Below, in pieces: positions 9,281-17,274 of a stretch of 64,000 nt of DNA; position 1 is the first letter of the stretch; each line of letters opens with the position of its first letter. Source of the DNA: Acidobacteria bacterium UBA2990. GTDB taxonomy: Bacteria; Acidobacteriota; Vicinamibacteria; Vicinamibacterales; UBA8438. Made by a program: the position numbers and the translations under genes. The notes below the pieces were generated by a model. It was not told the DNA's origin. It saw only the letters and a program-made list of their open reading frames with translations, and did no database searches. Location of the stretch: positions 108,240-172,239 of the forward strand of contig DEAE01000023.1 of assembly GCA_002347025.1 (NCBI GenBank), in the 5' to 3' direction.

Positions 9281-10051
9281 ATGAGCGTGACCAGTAGCGA
9301 TTTGCGCGAGAACCCAAGACGGTGGTCAGGGTTACCGTTAGGAGTGACACTGGCGGTTGTGGTTATGGGAGCAGTAGCGGTGCCCACGGAAGGTCAGACT
9401 GGTGTGGAGACACCTGAAATTCCAGACCTGGTTGGTGTTTGGAACGGAGGGGGGGGCGTTCGACCGGTTAACGGTCCTAATATGCCTTGGGTTCCGGGTG
9501 AAAATTTTCCGGTACTAAACGAGCGGGGCCAGGCGTTTCAATCGGTTTTTGACGAGGCCATCGCCCCCAAATATGATTGTGTGCCTTCCGCATCCCCTGC
9601 ACTTCAGTATGACCCTTACATGATGGAAGTTACACAGTGGCCGGATCGAGTGTTGTTCCGTTATGAGAAGGACGACCAGATTCGCACGGTCTGGCTGGAT
9701 GGGCGTAAACCTCCTTTCAACGAGTTTACCGTTCAAGGTTTCTCGGCGGGTAGCTATGAAGACGGTGCCCTCGTTGTTGAGACTACGCAGTTTGTATTTG
9801 ACATCACAGGGTTCGATGATTACAACGGTATTCCTTCATCACAGCAAAAGCGTGTAACTGAACGCTACTGGAGAGAGGGAGAGGAACTTAGGCTGACGTT
9901 GACGGTCGAGGATCCGATGTTCTTGCGTGAGCCGACTTCTTACACCACACGGTGGCTACCTGGTCCTGAGGGCTACAAACTTCAGCTCTACGGCTGTGAC
10001 GCTGAGCAGGCGGGTCGTCCCAGGCGGTTTCTGATTCCCAAATACCAGTGA
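9281..10051 (+). CDS. Secreted protein, distant relative of the recurring 'PDLQGVW' family
   Basis: This 256-residue protein has an N-terminal hydrophobic segment (about residues 19-37, ending VPTEGQ). It shares the plan of the window's recurring family but is shorter and divergent: IPDLVGVWNGGG near the start, GALVVETTQF in the middle (compare GDTLVVETTNF), VTERYWREGEELRLTLTVEDP (compare the VERFTR...YE-T--DP block; quoted here as VTERYW and LTLTVEDP), and a final CD-containing segment. The start at 9281 has GGGAGG about 6 bases before the ATG. A DUF6152 protein follows about 110 bases downstream in the same direction. Function unknown. Confidence 0.7.
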   Translation: MSVTSSDLRENPRRWSGLPLGVTLAVVVMGAVAVPTEGQTGVETPEIPDLVGVWNGGGGVRPVNGPNMPWVPGENFPVLNERGQAFQSVFDEAIAPKYDCVPSASPALQYDPYMMEVTQWPDRVLFRYEKDDQIRTVWLDGRKPPFNEFTVQGFSAGSYEDGALVVETTQFVFDITGFDDYNGIPSSQQKRVTERYWREGEELRLTLTVEDPMFLREPTSYTTRWLPGPEGYKLQLYGCDAEQAGRPRRFLIPKYQ

Positions 10052-10162
10052 CCCAGTGACAGTGGTGCCTGGATTGTTGCAAAGTCACACAAGTGCGATC
10101 AGGACTGTGTGGCTTCAGGTAGCGAGATTGAAATAAGGTTGTTGGAAGCTAAGGAGGACTCT

Positions 10163-10546
10163 GTGAAGGCTCTATTTTGGACAATGGCAGCAGCGGTTGT
10201 GATGGCAATAGTGATTACGGGTATGTCGGTGAGCGCACACCATGCTAGCGGGCCATTTTATGACTCAGAGAAACGGGTTGAGGCCGTTGGTACGGTGACG
10301 AGTTTTGTATTTCGGAATCCCCATTCGTTTCTCTACGTCGATGCCCCTGTCGATGGAGGGGAAACCATCAAATGGGAGATCGAAATGGGGGCATCGGTGA
10401 TGATGAGCCGGCGAGGTTGGACCCCGGAAACGATCAAAGCTGGGGATGAGATCAAGGTGGTTGGGCAGCCATCCAGGGCCCCAGGTACCTTTGGAATGTG
10501 TTGCGCGGAATTGACCAAGACGGATGGTAGTCCAATCAGGCCGTGA
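10163..10546 (+). CDS. DUF6152 family exported protein
   Basis: This 127-residue protein has a signal peptide (about residues 1-25) followed directly by SAHHASGPFYD, which resembles the HHS/HHA-FD opening of DUF6152 proteins. The rest is a small beta-rich domain: VEAVGTVTSFVFRNPHSF, then WEIEMGA, RRGWTPETIKAGDEIKV and a closing G-C-C-A-E-L. The NPH segment and paired N-terminal histidines suggest metal binding, but that is inference. GTG at 10163 is chosen because AAGGAGGA lies at 10151-10158; the longer frame from 10109 would swallow it. It follows a secreted protein of the PDLQGVW type, a pairing I consider typical of this group. Confidence 0.75.
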   Translation: MKALFWTMAAAVVMAIVITGMSVSAHHASGPFYDSEKRVEAVGTVTSFVFRNPHSFLYVDAPVDGGETIKWEIEMGASVMMSRRGWTPETIKAGDEIKVVGQPSRAPGTFGMCCAELTKTDGSPIRP

Positions 10547-10614
10547 AGGTCGCCGTCCCTTTCACTAGGGAGTGCGTGTTTGCGGAAGATTGAGAAGAGT
10601 TGGAAGAGGTCCGA

Positions 10615-11241
10615 TTAAGGCGGGCTTATCCCGATGGGTGGGATAGAGTGGTTGGCCGTTTGGTCCTCGTACCAAAAACGAGAGTGGCAGTTCTCGCAGG
10701 CGGCGTAAAGGCGGTCTCCTCCATCGAGTAGGCCATCGATGTCTCTGTTGCTGACCGCGGTCAGGAGTGCCGTTCCAGCATCGTGAAGTTCTCTGGCGGA
10801 TCGATGCCATGACTGGCGGTTGCTATCGATAAGCTTGGCGATTTCAGCCGGCTCCAGGTCTATGCCTGGGAATTCTGAGGTCGATCCGGTCTCTGCGATG
10901 GCGCGATCATCCATTTGCAGGAGGTTGCCGCTCTCGACCAGGGTTATGGCGGCCCGCTCTAGCCCAAACCAATCTTCCTCTGTTTCCGGCTGCTGTTCGG
11001 TGAGTCCTTCTAGGGTCGAGGTGATCACGACTGCATCCCATAGGGTATCAGCGGCTGGATCGACCAAGGTTCGCATTAGATCCTCTACCGAGGTTGTCGG
11101 TTGGAACATCGGTTGGGGATCTGGGTCCTGAGCTGGTTGTGCCGAGCAGGACGCAAGAAACAGGCCTATGATTAAGATTTTGGTCTCTTCAAAGGTGTTG
11201 TAACGGATGGTCCTAGGCTTTCTAAAAAAGAGCGATGGCAT
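10615..11241 (-). CDS. Haem-binding lipoprotein, cytochrome c-556/c'-like
   Basis: About 208 residues. A lipobox-like LFLASC follows a hydrophobic stretch, so the mature protein is probably a lipidated periplasmic protein. The body is helical and acidic, and the C-terminal part carries one c-type haem motif, A-C-E-N-C-H, followed by SRFWYE; a single C-terminal CxxCH after a helical bundle is the cytochrome c' / c-556 pattern. The start is uncertain: ATG at 11241 is taken, but it leaves about 20 residues before the hydrophobic core and has a weak ribosome-binding site. The Rap1a-like gene ends 19 bases upstream on the same strand. Confidence 0.65.
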   Translation of the reverse strand: MPSLFFRKPRTIRYNTFEETKILIIGLFLASCSAQPAQDPDPQPMFQPTTSVEDLMRTLVDPAADTLWDAVVITSTLEGLTEQQPETEEDWFGLERAAITLVESGNLLQMDDRAIAETGSTSEFPGIDLEPAEIAKLIDSNRQSWHRSARELHDAGTALLTAVSNRDIDGLLDGGDRLYAACENCHSRFWYEDQTANHSIPPIGISPP

Positions 11242-11260
11242 TAGGGGCTTCCCGCATTGA

Positions 11261-11653
11261 CTAGGGACAACGAAAGGTGTTCTCCAAGGCACGCAGTACG
11301 AGCTCTGTATCCTGTTCAAGGCCTACGGCAGGCTCGGTCTCGGCGTGCTGGAGGACAGCCCACACCAATTGAGAGCCAGTAGCGTTTGTGGGAATACAAA
11401 CGCGGTTTGGCATCAAGGCCTGTGCCACTGCCAAGGTGCCTCGGATGAGACCGGCGCAATAACCCATTCCAAAGGGATCTCGTCCAAAGGTTTCCTCGCG
11501 ACCTGCGCCAGTGCGACCGAGGAACTCGAAGTAGAGCCGACAGCGTTGGGTCAATTGAGACCCAGTCCCACCTTGATGTTCCTGGGCCTGTGTCGGATGG
11601 GCAATTGGTCCGACGGTCAGGATTAGGCTTAGAAGCAGTCCAGTGTGTTTCAT
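11261..11653 (-). CDS. Rap1a/Tai-like secreted protein
   Basis: This 130-residue protein has a signal peptide (MKHTGLLLSLILTVGPIAHP, then TQAQ). The mature part has four cysteines in the pattern C-RLYFEF ... GYCAGLIRGT ... NRVCIPT ... ALENTFRCP. This matches my recollection of the Rap1a/Tai fold: GxCxGxIxG in the first helix pair, CxP in the middle and a C-terminal F-x-C. Rap1a proteins in Serratia neutralise type VI secretion amidases, but many relatives lie far from any T6SS, as here, where no effector or T6SS gene is visible. The neighbours are a haem lipoprotein downstream and copy 2 of the recurring secreted family upstream. The function is therefore open. Confidence 0.55.
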   Translation of the reverse strand: MKHTGLLLSLILTVGPIAHPTQAQEHQGGTGSQLTQRCRLYFEFLGRTGAGREETFGRDPFGMGYCAGLIRGTLAVAQALMPNRVCIPTNATGSQLVWAVLQHAETEPAVGLEQDTELVLRALENTFRCP

Positions 11654-11681
11654 AGTGCTGCCTAGTGTAGATTCGCAAGGT

Positions 11682-12659
11682 CTACCTGACTCCGGCCGTT
11701 CTTTCCTGAAATCTCGCTCCTCGTAAAAGGTTTTCCATGCCGTAGTTGTGCTCGTGGCAAGCATACTCGTAAAGGAGACCGTTAGTTCTGGGCATGTCAA
11801 GTGCGGCCGTCCATCCGCGCTCCCACGTGGTGGCGTCTGTGAATGTGACCTCGTAGCGTAGCGTGTTGGCATCGGGGCGTGAAAAGCGTTCCACAAGGGT
11901 CAGGTTCTCACCAGCTCCTCTCCAAGGGGCTTGCCCTGAAAAATGGTCTGTCTTGACCACGAGGGTGTCGTTCTCCCAGCTGCCACGAGAGCGACCGAGC
12001 CATTGCCTAGGAGACGATGTTCCTAGACCGTCTTCACCCAACGGGATGATACGCAATTCATGCACCATTTCCATCAAGATGGCGACATGGTTCTCCGTTT
12101 GGAAGATCTGGATATTGTTGTTGTAGACGCCTCCTAGCCTGATGGCTCCGCGGGAGAGACATCGCTCCCACAGATTTCGATCCTCTGGATTTTCGGAGTT
12201 CTCCCGCGGCCGTCCGTTGCTACGGCGGGCTTCCGCGCGGTCTTCAGCAGCTGAGGTCTGTGGAGGGATTTTCCCGTTGGGTGGATCGATGATGAGGGCG
12301 GTACGTCCGTCAGAGAGTCCTCGGTCCCACCAAAACTGGTTATAGGCTAGCCCGACATCCCGTTGAGGACTGAGCTCGCCACGACGCTCTGAGGTGGCAA
12401 ATGTGGTGGCCTCGACGTTGGTCTGGACAACTTCCTCGGCTGTCAAGAATTCCCGTCCTTCGTAGCGGTCTGGCCTTTCGAGTGGAGTAGCAGTGCCATG
12501 GTCCCAAACACCCTGGAGGTCCGGTACCCCCCATGGCATCATCGGCGCAGGAGAACCGGCCGGGGGACGTCCGGCCGCAGCGGGCTGCCCTGAGGCTACG
12601 TTCGGCGAGATAAGGATTGTGATTGTTGCTGAGTAGATTGCCAGGGTAGCAAATTTCAT
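11682..12659 (-). CDS. Secreted protein of the recurring 'PDLQGVW' family, copy 2
   Basis: This 325-residue protein has a signal peptide (about residues 1-23, ending VASGQ) and a short Pro/Ala-rich linker before GVPDLQGVWDHGTATPLERP. The other family landmarks are all present: IIDPPNGKIPP, ERCLSRGAIRLGGVYNNN, WENDTLVVKTDHFS, TLVERFSR, TTWERGW and YEYACHEHNYGMENLLRGAR. ATG at 12659 is the natural signal-peptide start. It is transcribed away from a creatininase-like gene. The Rap1a-like and cytochrome-like genes follow closely and may share its transcript. Function unknown. Confidence 0.8.
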   Translation of the reverse strand: MKFATLAIYSATITILISPNVASGQPAAAGRPPAGSPAPMMPWGVPDLQGVWDHGTATPLERPDRYEGREFLTAEEVVQTNVEATTFATSERRGELSPQRDVGLAYNQFWWDRGLSDGRTALIIDPPNGKIPPQTSAAEDRAEARRSNGRPRENSENPEDRNLWERCLSRGAIRLGGVYNNNIQIFQTENHVAILMEMVHELRIIPLGEDGLGTSSPRQWLGRSRGSWENDTLVVKTDHFSGQAPWRGAGENLTLVERFSRPDANTLRYEVTFTDATTWERGWTAALDMPRTNGLLYEYACHEHNYGMENLLRGARFQERTAGVR

Positions 12660-12824
12660 GTGAGGCCTTTCGATACAATTGTCACAGTATACGCTCAGGT
12701 TGGTTTTCCGAGTCTGATGCCAGCTAGGATTATATTTTTGGTGTCCAGAGCTGAGAACAAACCGCGACCAGGACAAGCGGGTGTTCGGGTGGGCGAAGGA
12801 GTAGGGCAAGAGCTGGGGGTTGTT

Positions 12825-13625
12825 ATGCGACTTAGTTTAGCGGGGTGTGTGTTGTGTATTGGGTTTACTGGAAGTGGGTTGGCTCAGACCGTGCCGGATA
12901 CAGTGCTCCTGGAGGAACTTACTTGGACCGAGGTGCGGGATGCTCTTGCAATAGGTGTAACCACGATTATCATCCCTACGGGTGGGACCGAGCAAAATGG
13001 TCCTCATATGGTTCTGGGGAAGCACAATGTCCTTGTTAAGCATAAGGCCGAAGTGGTCGCGCGGCGCTTGGGGAACGCTTTGGTGGCGCCGGTGATGGCC
13101 TATGTGCCGGAAGGAGAGCTTGCGCCTCTTACTGGGCATATGCGTTTTCCTGGGACCATTACGACGCCACCGGAAGTCTTTGAGCAGGTACTTGAGTTCG
13201 CCGCGCGAAGTTTCGAACGGCACGGATTTCGTGACATTGCCTTGCTTGGAGATAGTGGAGGCAATCAAGATTCACAGGCAGCGGTAGCCGAACGGCTCAA
13301 TGAAGAGTGGGACGAGCGTGGGGTTCGAGTTCATCATTTAACCGACTATTATCCAGGTCCAGGTGATGCTTGGTTGGTCGAGCAAGGGGAGCGTGAGGCT
13401 GATGTTGGCTCACACGCCGGTATGCACGATACGGCTAGCCTGTTATTCCTGAACCCATCGTTGCTTCGGCCAGAGTTTTTCGGTGCCGGGGTGCGTGGGG
13501 ATGGAAGCGGGGTGGTGGGAAACCCAGGTCGCTCAACGGCAGCCTATGGAGAGAGAATTCTTGAGATGCAGATTGAGGCAGCTGTAAGTCAGATCCAGAG
13601 CCTGATCGAGAGTAGCCGACAGTAA
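12825..13625 (+). CDS. Exported creatininase-family protein with altered metal-site motif
   Basis: This 266-residue protein has a signal peptide (MRLSLAGCVLCIGFTGSG, then LAQ). Creatininase-fold enzymes are metal-dependent amidohydrolases, usually cytosolic. The fold signature is present (LEELTWTEVRDAL, IPTGGTEQNGPHMVLGKHN, GHMRFPGTIT, FRDIALLGDSGGNQ). The usual metal ligands differ: where creatininases read EQHGPHLPLGTD this reads EQNGPHMVLGKH, and NGHGGN is replaced by GDSGGN, so one His and one Asp ligand are swapped and another His is lost. It may belong to a distinct subfamily with a rearranged site. ATG at 12825 follows a G-run ribosome-binding site. It diverges from copy 2 of the recurring family. 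Confidence 0.8.
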   Translation: MRLSLAGCVLCIGFTGSGLAQTVPDTVLLEELTWTEVRDALAIGVTTIIIPTGGTEQNGPHMVLGKHNVLVKHKAEVVARRLGNALVAPVMAYVPEGELAPLTGHMRFPGTITTPPEVFEQVLEFAARSFERHGFRDIALLGDSGGNQDSQAAVAERLNEEWDERGVRVHHLTDYYPGPGDAWLVEQGEREADVGSHAGMHDTASLLFLNPSLLRPEFFGAGVRGDGSGVVGNPGRSTAAYGERILEMQIEAAVSQIQSLIESSRQ

Positions 13626-13702
13626 GAGAGAACAACCGAGAGTAATAGTCATTAGGTTTGGGTATCTAGAAGTCGTGACCAATGGAACTGTGAGGAAAAA
13701 TC

Positions 13703-15865
13703 ATGGCCCGTTATTTCCATAACTGCTTACTCGTGTTGCCGGTCGCGGCTTTCCTGGCAACAGCTCTTTTCGCTCAATCTTCTGGTCAGGGAGACCTGCT
13801 GGGAGTGGTGCGAAGCCAAGAAGGTCCTGAGGCCGGTGTGTGGGTGATTGCGGAGACTGATGACCTGGGCACACGCTTTCGCAAGATCGTGGTAACAAAT
13901 GAAAATGGTCGCTACTTGCTACCCGACTTGCCGGACGCCTCTTACCAGGTGTGGGTGCGGGGTTACGGTCTAGTCGATTCGACCCCTGTGAGAGGGCAGC
14001 CAGGGGAAGCCTTGAACCTGCCTGTCCGTTTGGCTGGTAGTCCACAAGAGGCGGCCCAAATCTACCCAGCGAACTATTGGTATTCTCTGCTGGAGCCACC
14101 GTCACAGAGCGAATTCCCTGGTACAGGCCCGAATGGCAATGGCATAGCCGAAACCCTCCAAAGCCAAGCAGCCTGGGTTGACATCACTAAGCAGGGCTGT
14201 CAGCTGTGTCACCAAATGGGTAATCGTTTCACTTTTGACACTAGTCATCTCGAACAATTTGATTCGACGAAGGAGGCTTGGGATCACCGACTGACGTTCG
14301 GTCAACGCGGATCGCAGATGAGCGGGGTGCTCAATCGTTTCGGTCGTGACAGAAGTTTGACGATGTTTGCTGATTGGAGCGACCGCATCGCTGCAGGTGA
14401 GGTTCCAGTAGCTCCACCGCGGCCTCAAGGCATTGAGCGGAACCTTGTGTTGACGATGTGGGAGTGGGCTGGGGAGACGTCCTACGTACATGATGAGGTA
14501 ACCACCGACAAACGTGATCCCACCATTAACCCGGATGGACTGGTTTACGGGGTGTCCATTACTACCGACAAGCTAGTGATTACAGATACTGTCAAGCATC
14601 GTTCGATTGAGCTTGACGTGCCACTAAGAGAGCCCCGTGAGATGGTGCCGTCGATGTTTCCGACAGTGCCTGGTTTTGAGCCGTCACCCGCATGGGGTGA
14701 TGAGATCATTTTTGATGCTCCGGCTAATCCGCACAATCCGATGATGGATGGGGATGGTCGGGTTTGGTTGACATCCACAGTTCGCAGACGGGAGAACCCG
14801 GATTGGTGCCGGAGTGGATCCAGTCATCGGTCAGCTCGTTATTTCCCGATTGGTAGGAGCGGACGCCAAATCTCAGTCTACGACCCTCTTGATGAAAGCT
14901 GGCAATTGATTGACAGTTGCTATGCGACCCACCACCTCCAGTTTGGCGAGGATGAGAGCGACACTTTGTGGTTTAGCGGTGACCCAAACGTTGTCGGTTG
15001 GTTGGACACTAAATTATACGACCAGACAGGAGACGAGCAGGCGTCGCAGGGATGGTGTCCAACCGTCCTTGATACCACCGGAGACGGACGAATTGCCAAA
15101 CCGTGGAACGAACCTGGCGAGGCGGTAGATCCAGCTCGAGACACAAGAATATCTGGCTTTGCTTACGGGGTAATTGCGAACCCCGTTGATGGGGCCGTTT
15201 GGGTCGCCCGTACGGGGCCTTTTCCTGGGCGATTGGTGCGACTAGAGCGTGGTGATAATCCTCCAGAGACCTGCATCGCCGAGGTCTATGAACCTCCATC
15301 CATTGAAAATTCGGCCGTGGATGCGAAGATGACTGGACATGGACCACGTGGTGTAGATGTTGATCGCAATGGAATTATCTGGACTGCGTTGTCCGGCAGC
15401 GGACACATCGCTAGCTTTGACCGAACCAAGTGCAAGGTCATCAAAGGGCCGGCGGCGACAGGTCAGCATTGTCCAGAGGGATGGACGCTCTACCAGACAC
15501 CTGGCCCTCAAATGGAAGGGGTGACTGACCCCGGGAGCGCCGACTATCACTATTACAACTGGGTCGATCAGTTCAACACGCTGGGACTTGGTCCGAACGT
15601 GCCGATGGCACCAGGGTCTGGGTCAGATTCAATATTGGCTCTGCTTCCGGATACGGGCGAATGGGTTGTGTTGCGTGTACCCTATCCCTTAGGGTTTTTT
15701 GCGAGAGGTCTAGATGGTCGCATCGATGACCCAGAGGCCGGGTGGAAAGGACGAGGTCTCTGGGCCAATTATGGCTCAAACCTTAATTGGCATATCGAAG
15801 GTGGTAAAGGCATGTATAGCTCGGTGGTGCATTTTCAATTGCGGCCGGACCCATTGGCTGAATAA
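13703..15865 (+). CDS. Secreted carboxypeptidase-regulatory-like / one-haem / propeller protein
   Basis: This 720-residue protein has a signal peptide (about residues 1-24, ending LFAQ). Residues about 30-110 form a carboxypeptidase-regulatory-like beta-sandwich (GVVRSQEGPEAGVWVIA, NENGRYLLPDLPD). A c-type haem motif follows at C166-x-x-C169-H170. From about 230 onwards the chain looks like a propeller of the virginiamycin-B-lyase/NHL type, with repeats such as DGDGRVWLTS, ANPVDGAVWVAR and DVDRNGIIWTAL. This suggests a secreted haem protein linked to oxidation of, or binding to, an organic substrate; that is inference. The ATG has GAGGA about 10 bases upstream. A 7-bp inverted repeat lies 34 bases past the stop. 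Confidence 0.75.
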   Translation: MARYFHNCLLVLPVAAFLATALFAQSSGQGDLLGVVRSQEGPEAGVWVIAETDDLGTRFRKIVVTNENGRYLLPDLPDASYQVWVRGYGLVDSTPVRGQPGEALNLPVRLAGSPQEAAQIYPANYWYSLLEPPSQSEFPGTGPNGNGIAETLQSQAAWVDITKQGCQLCHQMGNRFTFDTSHLEQFDSTKEAWDHRLTFGQRGSQMSGVLNRFGRDRSLTMFADWSDRIAAGEVPVAPPRPQGIERNLVLTMWEWAGETSYVHDEVTTDKRDPTINPDGLVYGVSITTDKLVITDTVKHRSIELDVPLREPREMVPSMFPTVPGFEPSPAWGDEIIFDAPANPHNPMMDGDGRVWLTSTVRRRENPDWCRSGSSHRSARYFPIGRSGRQISVYDPLDESWQLIDSCYATHHLQFGEDESDTLWFSGDPNVVGWLDTKLYDQTGDEQASQGWCPTVLDTTGDGRIAKPWNEPGEAVDPARDTRISGFAYGVIANPVDGAVWVARTGPFPGRLVRLERGDNPPETCIAEVYEPPSIENSAVDAKMTGHGPRGVDVDRNGIIWTALSGSGHIASFDRTKCKVIKGPAATGQHCPEGWTLYQTPGPQMEGVTDPGSADYHYYNWVDQFNTLGLGPNVPMAPGSGSDSILALLPDTGEWVVLRVPYPLGFFARGLDGRIDDPEAGWKGRGLWANYGSNLNWHIEGGKGMYSSVVHFQLRPDPLAE

Positions 15866-15898
15866 AGAATAAAGCATGGTCTAGTCATCGACGACTCG

Positions 15899-15918
15899 TG
15901 GACCTAATTCCAGGTCCA
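15899..15918 (+). terminator. Inverted repeat downstream of the one-haem propeller gene
   Basis: Perfect 7-bp arms (TGGACCT and AGGTCCA) flank a 6-base loop, 34 bases after the stop codon at 15865. There is no T-run, so intrinsic termination is only possible; it could also be an mRNA 3'-end stabiliser. Confidence 0.3.
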
Positions 15919-16117
15919 GACAGGAAGAGGGGAATGATTTAGGAAGGCCGTATCTAGCTCTATGCTGAAGAGGGTGGTTTCTGTCATCTCTTTCGGTTCA
16001 CAGCCTGAGTCTGTAGGTGTGTAAATTCCCGTGCGGTTGTTCAGCGGTGGTAGTTCGGTGGACTATCTTGTGAACGTTTTACGGTGAGGACCACATGTTG
16101 GGATACCATTAGCCGCT

Positions 16118-17209
16118 ATGAGTTGGTGGTTGCGGCCCGTCCTGATGTGTCTGGGAGCGCTGACTGTTTTTTCCAGTCAGCCGGTGGCCCATCCAGCACC
16201 CTTCAGTTTTGTGGACCTTCGTATTGAGGGAACACAAGTCGAACTCGAAGTGGTTGTCCATGCGTTCGATGTTGCGTATGAGTTGGGGGTGCAGCCTCCG
16301 AACCGAGTGCTCGAGCCAGGGGGTTTAGGTTCACGAGCCGCACGATTGGCGGCGCTGTTGGACGAGCGACTGGAGGTCAGAGTAGATGGCCAGCGCCTCA
16401 AGGTTGGGTCGTGGTCTGATCCAGAACCGTTGCCAGAGCGTCAGTCAATTAGTCTGCTTGCGAGCGTGGAACTGGCACAGGAACCAGGGTCAGTCGAGGT
16501 GGAAGCAGTAATATTCCCCTACGATCCGGCCCACCAAACGTTCGTCAATTTCTACGATGCGGGTGAGCTAACCTCGCAGGCTATTCTGGGTGGTGAGGAG
16601 ACGGCTTACCGATATTTTGTGGGAAGTCGACAAGGCACTTTAGCTGTCATTGCAGAGTTTGTCCCCCAAGGTATCCACCATATTCTGATCGGGCCAGATC
16701 ATTTGTTGTTTCTGATCGGGTTGTTGCTTTTGGGTGGAGATGTCCGGCGGCTGTTACTTGTGGTCACGGCGTTTACCGTGGCCCACAGTATAACGCTGGC
16801 GCTAGCGGTTTTGGATGTCGTGAGCCCTCCAGGGAATGTTGTTGAGCCGATTATAGCTCTCAGTATCATTTACGTAGGTGCTGATAATCTGCTCGTGCGA
16901 GGCGGGCGTGACATGCGTGTGTGGATTGCGCTGGTCTTCGGTCTTATTCATGGGTTCGGCTTCGCTAGCGTGCTCCGAGAAATGGGTTTACCAAGTGGGG
17001 CACTTGGGTGGTCATTGTTCTCGTTCAATGTGGGGGTGGAAATAGGCCAAGTCGTCGTGGCTGTCGTGGTGGCGTCGGCCCTCATGGCACTTCGAGCACG
17101 GAGCCAGGTAGCCGGGCAACGGCTCGCAGTAGCCGGATCTGTTACGGTGATGGGTGCAGGCCTGTTTTGGTTTGTTCAACGGGTCTTTTTCTCACAGGGA
17201 ATGGGATAA
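16118..17209 (+). CDS. HupE/UreJ-like membrane protein
   Basis: This 363-residue protein has a signal-like N-terminus, a periplasmic beta-rich domain (about residues 25-175) and about six or seven C-terminal membrane spans. The membrane part has the HupE/UreJ_2 signature: QGIHHILIGPDHLLFLIGL, FTVAHSITLALA, FGLIHGFGFASVL and FNVGVEIGQ. Conserved His and Asp residues in these motifs suggest metal ion transport; family members are proposed nickel or copper permeases. I see no urease or hydrogenase genes nearby. A molybdopterin oxidoreductase gene follows 48-65 bases downstream on the same strand and may be co-transcribed. The metal is unknown. Confidence 0.8.
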   Translation: MSWWLRPVLMCLGALTVFSSQPVAHPAPFSFVDLRIEGTQVELEVVVHAFDVAYELGVQPPNRVLEPGGLGSRAARLAALLDERLEVRVDGQRLKVGSWSDPEPLPERQSISLLASVELAQEPGSVEVEAVIFPYDPAHQTFVNFYDAGELTSQAILGGEETAYRYFVGSRQGTLAVIAEFVPQGIHHILIGPDHLLFLIGLLLLGGDVRRLLLVVTAFTVAHSITLALAVLDVVSPPGNVVEPIIALSIIYVGADNLLVRGGRDMRVWIALVFGLIHGFGFASVLREMGLPSGALGWSLFSFNVGVEIGQVVVAVVVASALMALRARSQVAGQRLAVAGSVTVMGAGLFWFVQRVFFSQGMG

Positions 17210-17274
17210 GAAGAGGGATAATAGCCAGTTGAAGTGACGGTGCATTAGGCTAATGTGTGAGTGAGGGATTGAAT

